Shown here: piece after piece, positions 41,480 through 47,892 of the stretch | Layout: each line of letters starts with the position of its first letter | Numbering within the stretch: the first letter of the stretch is position 1 | NCBI RefSeq assembly: GCF_013415905.1 | Contig: NZ_CP058909.1 | Location: forward strand, 310,001-374,000 | Origin: Halosimplex pelagicum | Lineage (GTDB): Archaea > Halobacteriota > Halobacteria > Halobacteriales > Haloarculaceae | DNA length: 64,000 bases | Direction: 5' to 3' | Made by a program: the position numbers and the translations under genes | The notes under the pieces: model-generated | The model's database searches: none | What the model was told of the DNA's origin: nothing | Seen by the model: the letters and a program-made list of their open reading frames with translations, nothing else

Positions 41480-43636
41480 TCAGTCGTCGGCGCGCGCGGG
41501 CGAGGTGGCCGCCGCGGTCGCCCGGTCGGCGGGCGCGACGAGCCGGACGGCGCACTGCTTGAAGTTCGGTTCCTTCGACTGGGGATCCAGCGCGTCGACG
41601 GTGAGGCGGTTGGTCGCCGGGTGGTGGATCGGCAGCCAGACCAGCCCCTCGGGGACGGCCGGGTCGGGGTCGACCGTCGCCGGGACCGCGTCCCGACGCG
41701 TCTCGACGACGACGGTACCGTCATCGACGGCGTCGCTCGCGGCGACGGTCTCGGGGTTGACCCGCGCGACGACCGGGTCGAGGTCGTCGACGTCCCGCGA
41801 GCGGACGCCCGTGTTGTACTGCTCGGACTCGCGGGCGGTCGTCAGCGTCAGCGGGTAGTCGTCGTCGACCGGCTCGGGCAGCCCCTCCTGGCGGGCCGTC
41901 GAGAAGCCGGCCTTCCCGCTGGGCGTCGGGAACGACCACGACTCCTCGCCGGTGTTCGGCTCCGGTTCGACCCCGTTGTCGCCGTCTCTCGGGACGTACC
42001 CGCGGTTGCCGTCGTCGCCGTCGTAGTAGCGGTAACCGGCGTCCGTCTCGGCGTCGGGCGCGGGCCAGCGCAGCGCCTTGAGGTCGTCGAGCCGGTCGTA
42101 GGTGATCCCGGACATGTCGGCGATACTGCCGGCGGTCATCCCGGCGAACTCGTCGAACAGCGTCTCCGGGTCGGGGTCCGGGTCGTCGAACAGCTCGGGG
42201 AACAGCCGCGCGCCGATGGTCGAGATGATCCGCAGGTCGGTCCAGACGCCGCTGGGCGCTTCGGTCGCGGCACGCACGCGCGAGACGCTACGCTCCATGT
42301 TCATCGCCGTCCCCTCGGACTCGCCCCACGTCGCCGCCGGGAGGACTACGTCCGCGAGTTCGGTCGTCTCGGTCCGGAAGGCGTCCTGGGCGACGAGGAA
42401 CGTGTCCTCCAGCGCCGCCTTCGCCGCGCTCGCGTCGGGCATCCCCGCGACCGGGTTGGTCGCGACGGTGTAGGCGACCGCGACCTCGTCGCCGAACGCG
42501 TCGAAGGTCCCGACGGGGCCGGGACCGGCGTCGTCGGGGAGCCGGTCGACGGGCACGCCCCACTCGTCGGCGACGAACGCGCGCTCGTCGGGGTCCTGGA
42601 ACGGGCGCTGACCCGGCCACGACCCCTTGCACGAGCAGACCCGGGTCCCCATCGAGTTGGCCTGTCCCGTCAGCGAGAACGGGCCGCTCCCCGGCCGGAG
42701 GTTCCCCGTCGCGAGACAGATGTCGATCAGCGCCCGGGAGATGTCGGTCCCCTGGACGTGCTGGTTGACGCCCATCCCCCAGTAACACAGCGCGTCGCGC
42801 GCGAAGGCGTCGGCGAGGCGGTCCACGTCGTCCATCGAGACGCCCGCCTGTTCGGCGGCGGACTCGCTGTCGGGCAGCGCCGCCCGGAGGTCGTCGAACC
42901 CCTCGGTCGCCTCGGCGACGAACTCGGTGTCGACGCGGTCGGTCTCGTCGACCCGGGCGAGCACCGCCCGCGCGAGCGCGAGGTCCTGCCCGGGTTCGGG
43001 CGCGACGTGGGCGTCGGCGTGGCCGGCCGTCTCGGTCTCGACGGGGTCGACGGCGATCAGCTCGACGCCGTCTTCGCTCGCGGCCTGGCGGATCCACCGG
43101 AACATGACGGGGTGGGCCGCCGCCGGGTTCGCGCCCCAGACGACGTGGGCCTCGGCCTCCGGGATGTCGTCGTAGCTGCAGGGCGGCGCGTCGCTGCCGA
43201 ACGCCTGGTAGTACGCGGTGACGGCGCTGGCCATACACAGCGTCGTGTTGGCGTCGTAGTAGCGGGTCCCGAAGCCGCCGCGGGCGAGTTTGCCCAGCGC
43301 GTAGGCGGCCTCGTTGGTCTGCTGGCCGCTGCCCATGACCGCGACCTCGCCGTCGGGCATCTCGATCCCCTGGAACGCCTGCAGCGCCTCCGACAGCGCC
43401 ACGTCCCAGGTCGTCGAGACCAGCTCGCCGTCGCGACGCACCATCGGTCGGGTCAACCACTCCCCCTCGGGGTCGGAGGTCTCGCGCACGCCGCGCTGGC
43501 AGGCAAGCCCCTCGTTGACCGGGTGGGCCGCGTCGCCGCGCACCACGTCGATCCCGTTCCCGATATCCGCCCCCCGCTGGAGGTGCCCGCAGCCGACCGC
43601 ACAGCGCATACACGTCGTCGGCACCCAGTCGCTCAC
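41480..43636 (-). CDS. nasA: Assimilatory nitrate reductase, molybdopterin type
   Basis: 718 residues. It reduces nitrate to nitrite in the cytoplasm with bis-MGD and one 4Fe-4S cluster. The start is GTG at 43636, giving VSDWVPTTCMRCAVGCGH; Cys ligands are C9, C12, C16 and C46 (NEGLACQRG). Further MopB features: NPAAAHPVMFRWI, the VRRDGELVSTTWDVAL segment, LRPGSGPFSLTGQANSMG, and the C-terminal dinucleotide-binding domain with YPLTLTTARESEQYNTG. It resembles haloarchaeal ferredoxin-dependent NasA. A GGGGGCGATC lies 5-14 nt before the GTG, close to the anti-Shine-Dalgarno complement. A 26-residue leader ORF overlaps the start (GTGA). Confidence 0.93.
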   Translation of the reverse strand: MSDWVPTTCMRCAVGCGHLQRGADIGNGIDVVRGDAAHPVNEGLACQRGVRETSDPEGEWLTRPMVRRDGELVSTTWDVALSEALQAFQGIEMPDGEVAVMGSGQQTNEAAYALGKLARGGFGTRYYDANTTLCMASAVTAYYQAFGSDAPPCSYDDIPEAEAHVVWGANPAAAHPVMFRWIRQAASEDGVELIAVDPVETETAGHADAHVAPEPGQDLALARAVLARVDETDRVDTEFVAEATEGFDDLRAALPDSESAAEQAGVSMDDVDRLADAFARDALCYWGMGVNQHVQGTDISRALIDICLATGNLRPGSGPFSLTGQANSMGTRVCSCKGSWPGQRPFQDPDERAFVADEWGVPVDRLPDDAGPGPVGTFDAFGDEVAVAYTVATNPVAGMPDASAAKAALEDTFLVAQDAFRTETTELADVVLPAATWGESEGTAMNMERSVSRVRAATEAPSGVWTDLRIISTIGARLFPELFDDPDPDPETLFDEFAGMTAGSIADMSGITYDRLDDLKALRWPAPDAETDAGYRYYDGDDGNRGYVPRDGDNGVEPEPNTGEESWSFPTPSGKAGFSTARQEGLPEPVDDDYPLTLTTARESEQYNTGVRSRDVDDLDPVVARVNPETVAASDAVDDGTVVVETRRDAVPATVDPDPAVPEGLVWLPIHHPATNRLTVDALDPQSKEPNFKQCAVRLVAPADRATAAATSPARADD

Positions 43637-43713
43637 GACTCGATCGCCCCCGACCGCGCCGGCGTTTCGGTTTGTCCCGATCTTCCACGACAATGTAGAC
43701 GAACACAAACCAT
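43633..43713 (-). CDS. Short leader ORF overlapping the nasA start
   Basis: 26 residues beginning MVCVRLHCRGRSGQTETPAR. Its TGA overlaps the GTG start of nasA (GTGA). It starts within the loop of the inverted repeat 43695-43725, near the predicted mRNA 5' end. Its basic composition argues against a stable protein; a coupling leader is more likely. Coding unproven. Confidence 0.3.
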   Translation of the reverse strand: MVCVRLHCRGRSGQTETPARSGAIES

Positions 43714-43725
43714 TCTGTCGTCTAC
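43695..43725. promoter_or_regulatory. Inverted repeat at the nasA promoter
   Basis: GTAGACGA-N15-TCGTCTAC, perfect 8-bp arms at 43695-43702 and 43718-43725. It directly follows the TATA-like CGTATAGATTAG (about 43725-43736, minus strand) and covers the expected transcription start. It may be a repressor operator or an RNA hairpin at the mRNA 5' end. The AT-rich stretch 43740-43780 upstream holds further TATA-like sequences (GTGTTTAGTG, GTTTTAATCC). Confidence 0.55.
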
Positions 43726-43831
43726 TAATCTATACGTCCTACACTAAACACTATCCCTTCAAGGATTAAAACACATACCGACACGATCGAAACGGACGGT
43801 CAGTTCCGTCGTGCCGGCCCCGTCGCTGACG

Positions 43832-43915
43832 GTGTGGGGCTCGGGTCGACGAGTGGGCTGTTCGGGTCGATGCGTGGGCTGTTCGGGTCGACGCGTGGAC
43901 GATCCGGGCGCGACG
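43832..43915. repeat. 21-bp tandem repeat, about four units
   Basis: Two near-identical 21-bp units, GTGGGCTGTTCGGGTCGATGC (21 nt, first base dropped here to TGGGCTGTTCGGGTCGATGC) at 43853-43873 and its copy ending GACGC at 43874-43894, flanked by two degenerate units at 43832-43852 and 43895-43915. It lies between the ParA-like gene and the nasA promoter. Confidence 0.6.
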
Positions 43916-43930
43916 GGAATCGAGCGGCGG

Positions 43931-44683
43931 CTACCCGGGCAGATAGTCGGTCATCGACGAGGACTCCGGTTCGGGTAAGTCGAGGTCGGCGTCGGTGAGC
44001 GCCTCGACCGCCGACGCGACGGCGACGGCGAACTCGGTCGGTTCGACGGCGGCCGGTGCCTCGGAGAGCGCCCCCGTCTCGCCCGCCGGGACGACCGCGT
44101 CGGCCGCCTCGACAGTCCGGCTCTCGCCCGCGAAGTTCGCGACGACGGTGTCGACCGCGGCGTCCACGTCCGCCAGTCGGTCGCACATCCGGGGGACGGC
44201 GTCGCTCCCGCGCTCGGCGTCGGGGACGACCAGCGCCACGGCGTCGGCGGCGGTCACGGCCGCGACCGCCTGGTTGGCCCCCACGGGCGGCACGTCCACG
44301 AAGACGGCGTCGTAGCGGTCGGTCGCCGCCGACAGCCGCTCGGCGAGTCTGCGGGCGCACTCGCTGGTCTTCGCGCGCGCCAGCCGCTCGAACGGCGTCC
44401 GCGCCGGCGCGACGGTCACCGACCCTGGCACGTCGAGCCCGAGCCGCGTCTCCACCTCGGCCAGCGGCCGGTCGTCGGTCAGCACGCGCGTCACGTCTGG
44501 TTCGATCCGCTCGGGGACGAACGCCGACAGCCCCTGGGTCGCGAACGCCGCGTCGACGACCGCCGCGTCACGGCCGGCCCGCGCCAGCGTCGCCGCGAAC
44601 TCGACGGACAGCCGCGTCGCGCCCGCGCCGCCGACGCCCCCGACCACCGCGTAGCACTCGCCGCTCCCCTGCGTTCCGGTCAT
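43931..44683 (-). CDS. ParA/MinD-like protein with altered P-loop
   Basis: 250 residues with the ParA/MinD layout: VVGGVGGAGATRLSVEFAATLA (P-loop region, first 20 here), DAAVVDAAFATQGLSAFV, FERLARAKTSECARRLAE, YDAVFVDVPPVGANQAVAA (Walker B and switch II) and ALVVPDAERGSDAVPR. The deviant Walker A of ParA is K-G-G-x-G-K-T/S; here it reads G-G-V-G-G-A-G-A-T-R, missing both lysines. I recall haloarchaeal relatives with a similar GGAGTTR loop, so this may be a family trait. Nucleotide hydrolysis is doubtful. It is next to nasA but divergent in role; no partner ParB or FtsZ-type gene is near. Confidence 0.75.
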   Translation of the reverse strand: MTGTQGSGECYAVVGGVGGAGATRLSVEFAATLARAGRDAAVVDAAFATQGLSAFVPERIEPDVTRVLTDDRPLAEVETRLGLDVPGSVTVAPARTPFERLARAKTSECARRLAERLSAATDRYDAVFVDVPPVGANQAVAAVTAADAVALVVPDAERGSDAVPRMCDRLADVDAAVDTVVANFAGESRTVEAADAVVPAGETGALSEAPAAVEPTEFAVAVASAVEALTDADLDLPEPESSSMTDYLPG

Positions 44684-44766
44684 ACCCCCGCTTGGTCGCC
44701 TGCTAGTTGAAAAACCTACGCGTCGGACGAGGGTCGGCGAGGAGCAGTACTCCGCCCGGTCCGGAC

Positions 44767-45195
44767 TCACTCGGCGCGCTCGGAGATGCTCGCCGCGATA
44801 TCGTCGAGTTCGTCGTCGTCCAGGTCGGGCCGTTCGCCGAAGATGGAGTGGATCGGCCGGCTGCCGTCGTCATCGAAGCGCGGGACGATATGACCGTGCG
44901 TGTGGGGGACCTCCTGGCCCGCGACCTCGCCGTTGTTGAACGCGACCGTCGAGCCGTCGGCGCCGGCCGCCGATTCGACCGGGTCGACCAGCCGCTGCAT
45001 CACCGCGAACACGTCCGCCGCCAGGTCGTTCGGCATGTCCTGGACGTGTTCGTGATGGGCTTTCGGGATGACGAGCGTGTGCCCCGGCGCGAGCGGGTTC
45101 GCGTCGAGGAAGGCCAGCACGTCGTCGTCCTCGTAGACGGTGCGACTCGGGATCTCCCCGGCCACGATCGAACAGAAGATGCAGTCGTCGCTCAT
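44767..45195 (-). CDS. HIT family nucleotide hydrolase
   Basis: 142 residues. Histidine triad VPHTHGHIVPR at 97-106 (H98, H100, H102), with CIFCSIVAGEIPSRTVYEDD at the N-terminus (C-x2-C, a zinc-binding pair in Fhit/PKCI-type HIT proteins) and NPLAPGHTLVIPKAHHEH. Such proteins hydrolyse nucleoside phosphoramidates or dinucleoside polyphosphates. The start at 45195 gives the family N-terminus; the long in-frame extension upstream lies in a structured non-coding region. No clear TATA box is visible. Confidence 0.9.
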   Translation of the reverse strand: MSDDCIFCSIVAGEIPSRTVYEDDDVLAFLDANPLAPGHTLVIPKAHHEHVQDMPNDLAADVFAVMQRLVDPVESAAGADGSTVAFNNGEVAGQEVPHTHGHIVPRFDDDGSRPIHSIFGERPDLDDDELDDIAASISERAE

Positions 45196-45230
45196 GTGCG
45201 AGGCGTCGAAGCGAGGCCCAATCAAGGTTG

Positions 45231-45298
45231 CTCCACCATCTTTTTCGCGGAGGGGTGGGCAAACCGCGCCCACCCCTCCGCCAAAAACATGGGTGAAA
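45231..45298. other. Long hairpin, near-perfect inverted repeat
   Basis: Perfect 14-bp arms GCGGAGGGGTGGGC (45247-45260) and GCCCACCCCTCCGC (45268-45281) with a 7-nt loop. After one mismatch the pairing continues as TTTTT/AAAAA and further out TA-CC/GG-TA. It is 36-100 nt upstream of the HIT gene start. It could be an mRNA structure, a bidirectional terminator or the end of a mobile sequence. Confidence 0.7.
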
Positions 45299-45302
45299 AA
45301 GG

Positions 45303-45361
45303 CCGCCTCCGCGGGGCTTCGCCCCGCTCCGGCGGACGAACCGCGCGCCGCCGGCGCGCGG
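45303..45361. other. Two further GC-rich hairpins
   Basis: First: CCGCC-TCC-GCGGGGC-TTC-GCCCCGC-TCC-GGCGG at 45303-45335, a stem with an internal symmetric bulge. Second: CCGCGCGCC at 45341-45349 and GGCGCGCGG at 45353-45361 with a 3-nt loop. With the hairpin at 45231-45298 they form a run of three stems. Confidence 0.6.
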
Positions 45362-45738
45362 ATGCTCAGTGCAGGTGACGGCTGTTGCATTTGGGGTGGC
45401 AGTGCGGTCGGCGCGTGCTGTCGAGCGTGCCCGTCTCCTGGCGGGCCGCTCGAAACAGTCGCGCGAGGGATGAGAGAGTGAGTGGAACGAACGAGCGAAT
45501 CGGTTGGGGAGGCTCGTGGCCGTCTGCGGTCGCGGTGCGGTCGCGGTGTTGTCCCTGGCGGACTGAAAGGGCGAGGCGCGCTCGCGCCGGTAGTCGCCTG
45601 AGCGGGCACTATCCGCGCGGGCGGTGCCGAGAGCGCGGATATCTCGCTCAGCGACCGCGAGCGCGGCGAGGGCTTTCATCGTTCACTGTTCCCCGCGGTC
45701 GTGACTCCGGCTAGCGAGCGCGCCGAGGGCTTTCATCG
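45362..45738. repeat. Probable dispersed haloarchaeal intergenic repeat
   Basis: About 375 bp of non-coding GC-rich sequence. I recall segments such as GACTGAAAGGGCGAGGC and GCGGATATCTCGCTCAGCG recurring between genes in several haloarchaeal genomes, so this looks like a dispersed repeat family; I could not check this. Within the window, its end is duplicated: GCGCGGCGAGGGCTTTCATC at 45661-45680 and GCGCGCCGAGGGCTTTCATC at 45718-45737, one mismatch. Confidence 0.5.
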
Positions 45739-46044
45739 CCCGCGGTCTCCATCAAGTGCGGCCGCTGTCTCTCGACTTCCGTAACCGTCGAGCAGACGAG
45801 CGCCGACCGGGATGGGGTCCCATCGGAATCCACGGTGGAGACGCCAGCCGCGGAACCGATCCGGGAGCGCTCCGACGAGTACCGGGTCGCGGCCGACGAG
45901 CGCAGCGTCGTTGAAGGGGTCCTGCGGGAGCCAGGCGCCTTTTTCGTCCGGGTCCGGATCGAAGGCGGGGACCACACCGCGCGGCGACCCACCGAATCGG
46001 ACGGTCCCGTGGTTTTATCCCGGCGAGCGTGCCACTGACGTGAT
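45739..46044. other. Region with two mutually exclusive weak ORFs
   Basis: About 300 bp before the first PH-domain gene. Plus strand 45835-46038 could encode 67 residues (METPAAEPIRERSDEYRVAA start); minus strand 45733-45975 could encode 80 residues (MVPAFDPDPDEKGAWLPQDP start). The plus ORF is acidic with good third-position G/C, but its end contains the TATA-like GGTTTTATCC of the downstream gene. Neither has a recognisable family, so neither is called as a gene. Confidence 0.4.
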
Positions 46045-46695
46045 ATGAACGAGGAACACGAGTGGCTCTCGCTCGACCCTGACGAGTCGGTCGTCTGGAC
46101 GGGCCAGCCTCGCGTCTGGCGGATCGTCGGCACCGCCGCGGGGGCGGCGGTCCTGTCGATACTGGCCCTCGCGGGCGCCGTCTTCGTCACGACGCAGGTG
46201 GCACTCGACCCCGCCGAGTTCCCGGTGGCCCCCGGCCTCGCGGTCTGGGGCGTCGCGGCGCTGATCGTCGCCTCGCAGGTCGCGACCGTCGCCTGGGCGT
46301 ATCTGAAGGTCGACCACACCGACTACGTGCTGACCGACCGTCGGATCTACCTGAAGACGGGCGTGCTCTCGGAGACGGTCACGAGCGTCGGCGTCGACCG
46401 CGTCCAGAACACGACGCTGCGCAAGGATATCACCGGCAACCTCTTCGACTACGGGACCGTCGCCGTCTCGACCGCCGGCAGCGGCGGCGCGGATCTCGCC
46501 GTCTCGGATCTGGACGACCCCGAGGCGTTCCGCGACGCGCTCCAGGCGCAGGTCCGCGCCGCCGACGAGCGCGGGGCGGGCGAGGACGGCCCGGCGCCCA
46601 CCGCCGGCGCGCTCGACGACGCGACCGTCGAGGCGCTGCTGGAAGAGGCGAGGCAGTTGCGTGCGGTCGCCGAGCGCATGGAGGAGCACGCATGA
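46045..46695 (+). CDS. PH domain membrane protein (bPH2/DUF304 type), first of a pair
   Basis: 216 residues. Two membrane segments (about 27-50 and 62-85) precede a bacterial PH domain with YVLTDRRIYLKTGVLSETVTSVGVDRVQNT split as VLTDRRIYLKTG and VGVDRVQNTTLRKD, then FDYGTVAVSTAGSGG. The C-terminal 50 residues are a charged helix. Related YdbS/YdbT-type proteins are membrane proteins of unclear role. TATA-like GGTTTTATCC lies about 28 nt upstream. The last codon overlaps the start of the next gene (ATGA). Confidence 0.82.
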   Translation: MNEEHEWLSLDPDESVVWTGQPRVWRIVGTAAGAAVLSILALAGAVFVTTQVALDPAEFPVAPGLAVWGVAALIVASQVATVAWAYLKVDHTDYVLTDRRIYLKTGVLSETVTSVGVDRVQNTTLRKDITGNLFDYGTVAVSTAGSGGADLAVSDLDDPEAFRDALQAQVRAADERGAGEDGPAPTAGALDDATVEALLEEARQLRAVAERMEEHA

Positions 46696-47423
46696 GCGGC
46701 GATTCCGACGCGAGCGCCGACGGAGAGGCCGGCGACTCGCTGACCGACCGCGCCGCGGCGGCGACCGACTCCGACGTGTCGGAGTGGCTCTCCTTGGAGC
46801 CCGGCGAGGAGGTCGTCTGGGTCGGCGAGCCCACCAAACTGCGGATGGTCGGCACGCTCGTGACGGGCGTGGTCCTGATCCCCTTCCTCATCGGGATCGT
46901 CATCCTCCTGTTCTCGCCGCTGTCGTACCTGGGGATCAAACACACCGACTACGTGGTGACCAACCGCTCGCTGTACGTCAAACAGGGGATCCTCAGCACC
47001 AACATCGAGAGCGTCGACCTCGACCGCATCCAGAACACGGAGTTCACCCAGTCCTTTTGGGGCACGCAGCTGGGCTTCGGCACGATCGAGATCAGCACCG
47101 CCGGGAGTTCCGGCGCCGACATCTCCTTCGACGACGTGGAGGACGCTCGCGACGTGCGCGAGGAGATCTCGCGGGTCCAGCGGGAGTTCGGCGGGGGCGG
47201 CGGCCGCGACGGAACCGGGGGAGGCAGCGACGACCGCGCGCCCGGTCGGCGGGCCGCGAGCGCCGACCAGCTCGAGGAACTCGTCGCGGAGCTACGCGCG
47301 ACCCGAGAGGCGCTCGAACGGGTCGAGGCGCGGATGGGCGAGCGGTCCGACGGGCGATCCGACGACGCCCCCGGCGAAGCGACCGACGGCGCCGACGCGG
47401 TCACGTCGGACGAGGGGAACTGA
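46692..47423 (+). CDS. PH domain membrane protein (bPH2/DUF304 type), second of a pair
   Basis: 243 residues. After an acidic 30-residue N-terminus it has EWLSLEPGEEVVWVGEPTKLR (first 20 residues), one or two membrane segments (LVTGVVLIPFLIGIVILLF), and a PH domain with YVVTNRSLYVKQGILS and VDLDRIQNTEFTQSFWG, GFGTIEISTAGSSG. The C-terminal part is a Gly/Asp linker and a coiled coil (ADQLEELVAELRATREALER). It is a paralogue of the preceding protein; the ATGA overlap suggests a complex of the two. Confidence 0.82.
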   Translation: MSGDSDASADGEAGDSLTDRAAAATDSDVSEWLSLEPGEEVVWVGEPTKLRMVGTLVTGVVLIPFLIGIVILLFSPLSYLGIKHTDYVVTNRSLYVKQGILSTNIESVDLDRIQNTEFTQSFWGTQLGFGTIEISTAGSSGADISFDDVEDARDVREEISRVQREFGGGGGRDGTGGGSDDRAPGRRAASADQLEELVAELRATREALERVEARMGERSDGRSDDAPGEATDGADAVTSDEGN

Positions 47424-47455
47424 GAGCGCGCCGGCGGCGCCCGCCTCCGCCCCCG

Positions 47456-47692
47456 CTACTCGCGGGAGAGCGTCGCCGAGACCTCCTCGACGGGTTCGTC
47501 GCAGGACGAGCAGGTCGACTTCTCCTCGGCGACGTAGACGGTCCCGCAGGCGGGACACTCGAACAAGCTCGCCGTCGGTTCCGCGGTCGGCTCGCCGCCC
47601 TCGGCCGGGTCGTCGGTCGTCGCGGTGTCGCCGCCACCGGCGCGCTCGCGGGCGTCGCTCAGCACGGAACGCAGGCGAGTGGTCAGCGCCAT
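47456..47692 (-). CDS. Small zinc-ribbon protein
   Basis: 78 residues. Basic N-terminal helix, acidic low-complexity middle, and a C-terminal zinc ribbon FECPACGTVYV and STCSSCDEPV (two C-x2-C pairs). It is convergent with the PH-domain pair. Such small ribbons are abundant in haloarchaea and their partners are unknown. Confidence 0.7.
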   Translation of the reverse strand: MALTTRLRSVLSDARERAGGGDTATTDDPAEGGEPTAEPTASLFECPACGTVYVAEEKSTCSSCDEPVEEVSATLSRE

Positions 47693-47787
47693 CCGGCGAC
47701 CACCCCTGTGGGCGTCCCGTGCTCGCAGTCCCGTATACGCCAGTCGCGACTACCGGTCGTACTCGTCGGTTGCATCTATCCGACTTC

Positions 47788-47801
47788 GGGCGTAAACGCC
47801 C
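47788..47801. other. Palindrome GGGCGT-AA-ACGCCC
   Basis: A perfect 6-bp inverted repeat in the 200-bp gap between the zinc-ribbon gene and ilvE, inside CTTCGGGCGTAAACGCCCGT. It lies about 90 nt past the ilvE stop. It may be a terminator-type hairpin for ilvE or an orphan mobile-element end; no run of T follows. Confidence 0.45.
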
Positions 47802-47892
47802 GTGACAGTTACCCCTAATTGTTTAGCCACCCCGCCACGGTGGGCGGCCGCCGGCGGCGCGCTCCCGAGCGGGAATCGGCGAACGGCCCGCG

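Noticed and set aside
43633..43708. N-terminal extension of NasA to a TTG at 43708
   Set aside because: The family begins at SDWVPTTC; the extra 24 residues lie in the promoter-proximal leader.
44960..45609. N-terminal extension of the HIT protein by 138 residues
   Set aside because: Runs through the hairpin and repeat region; the HIT family N-terminus begins at 45195.
45362..45738. SRP RNA or RNase P RNA in the structured non-coding region
   Set aside because: I could not find the conserved core motifs of either RNA.
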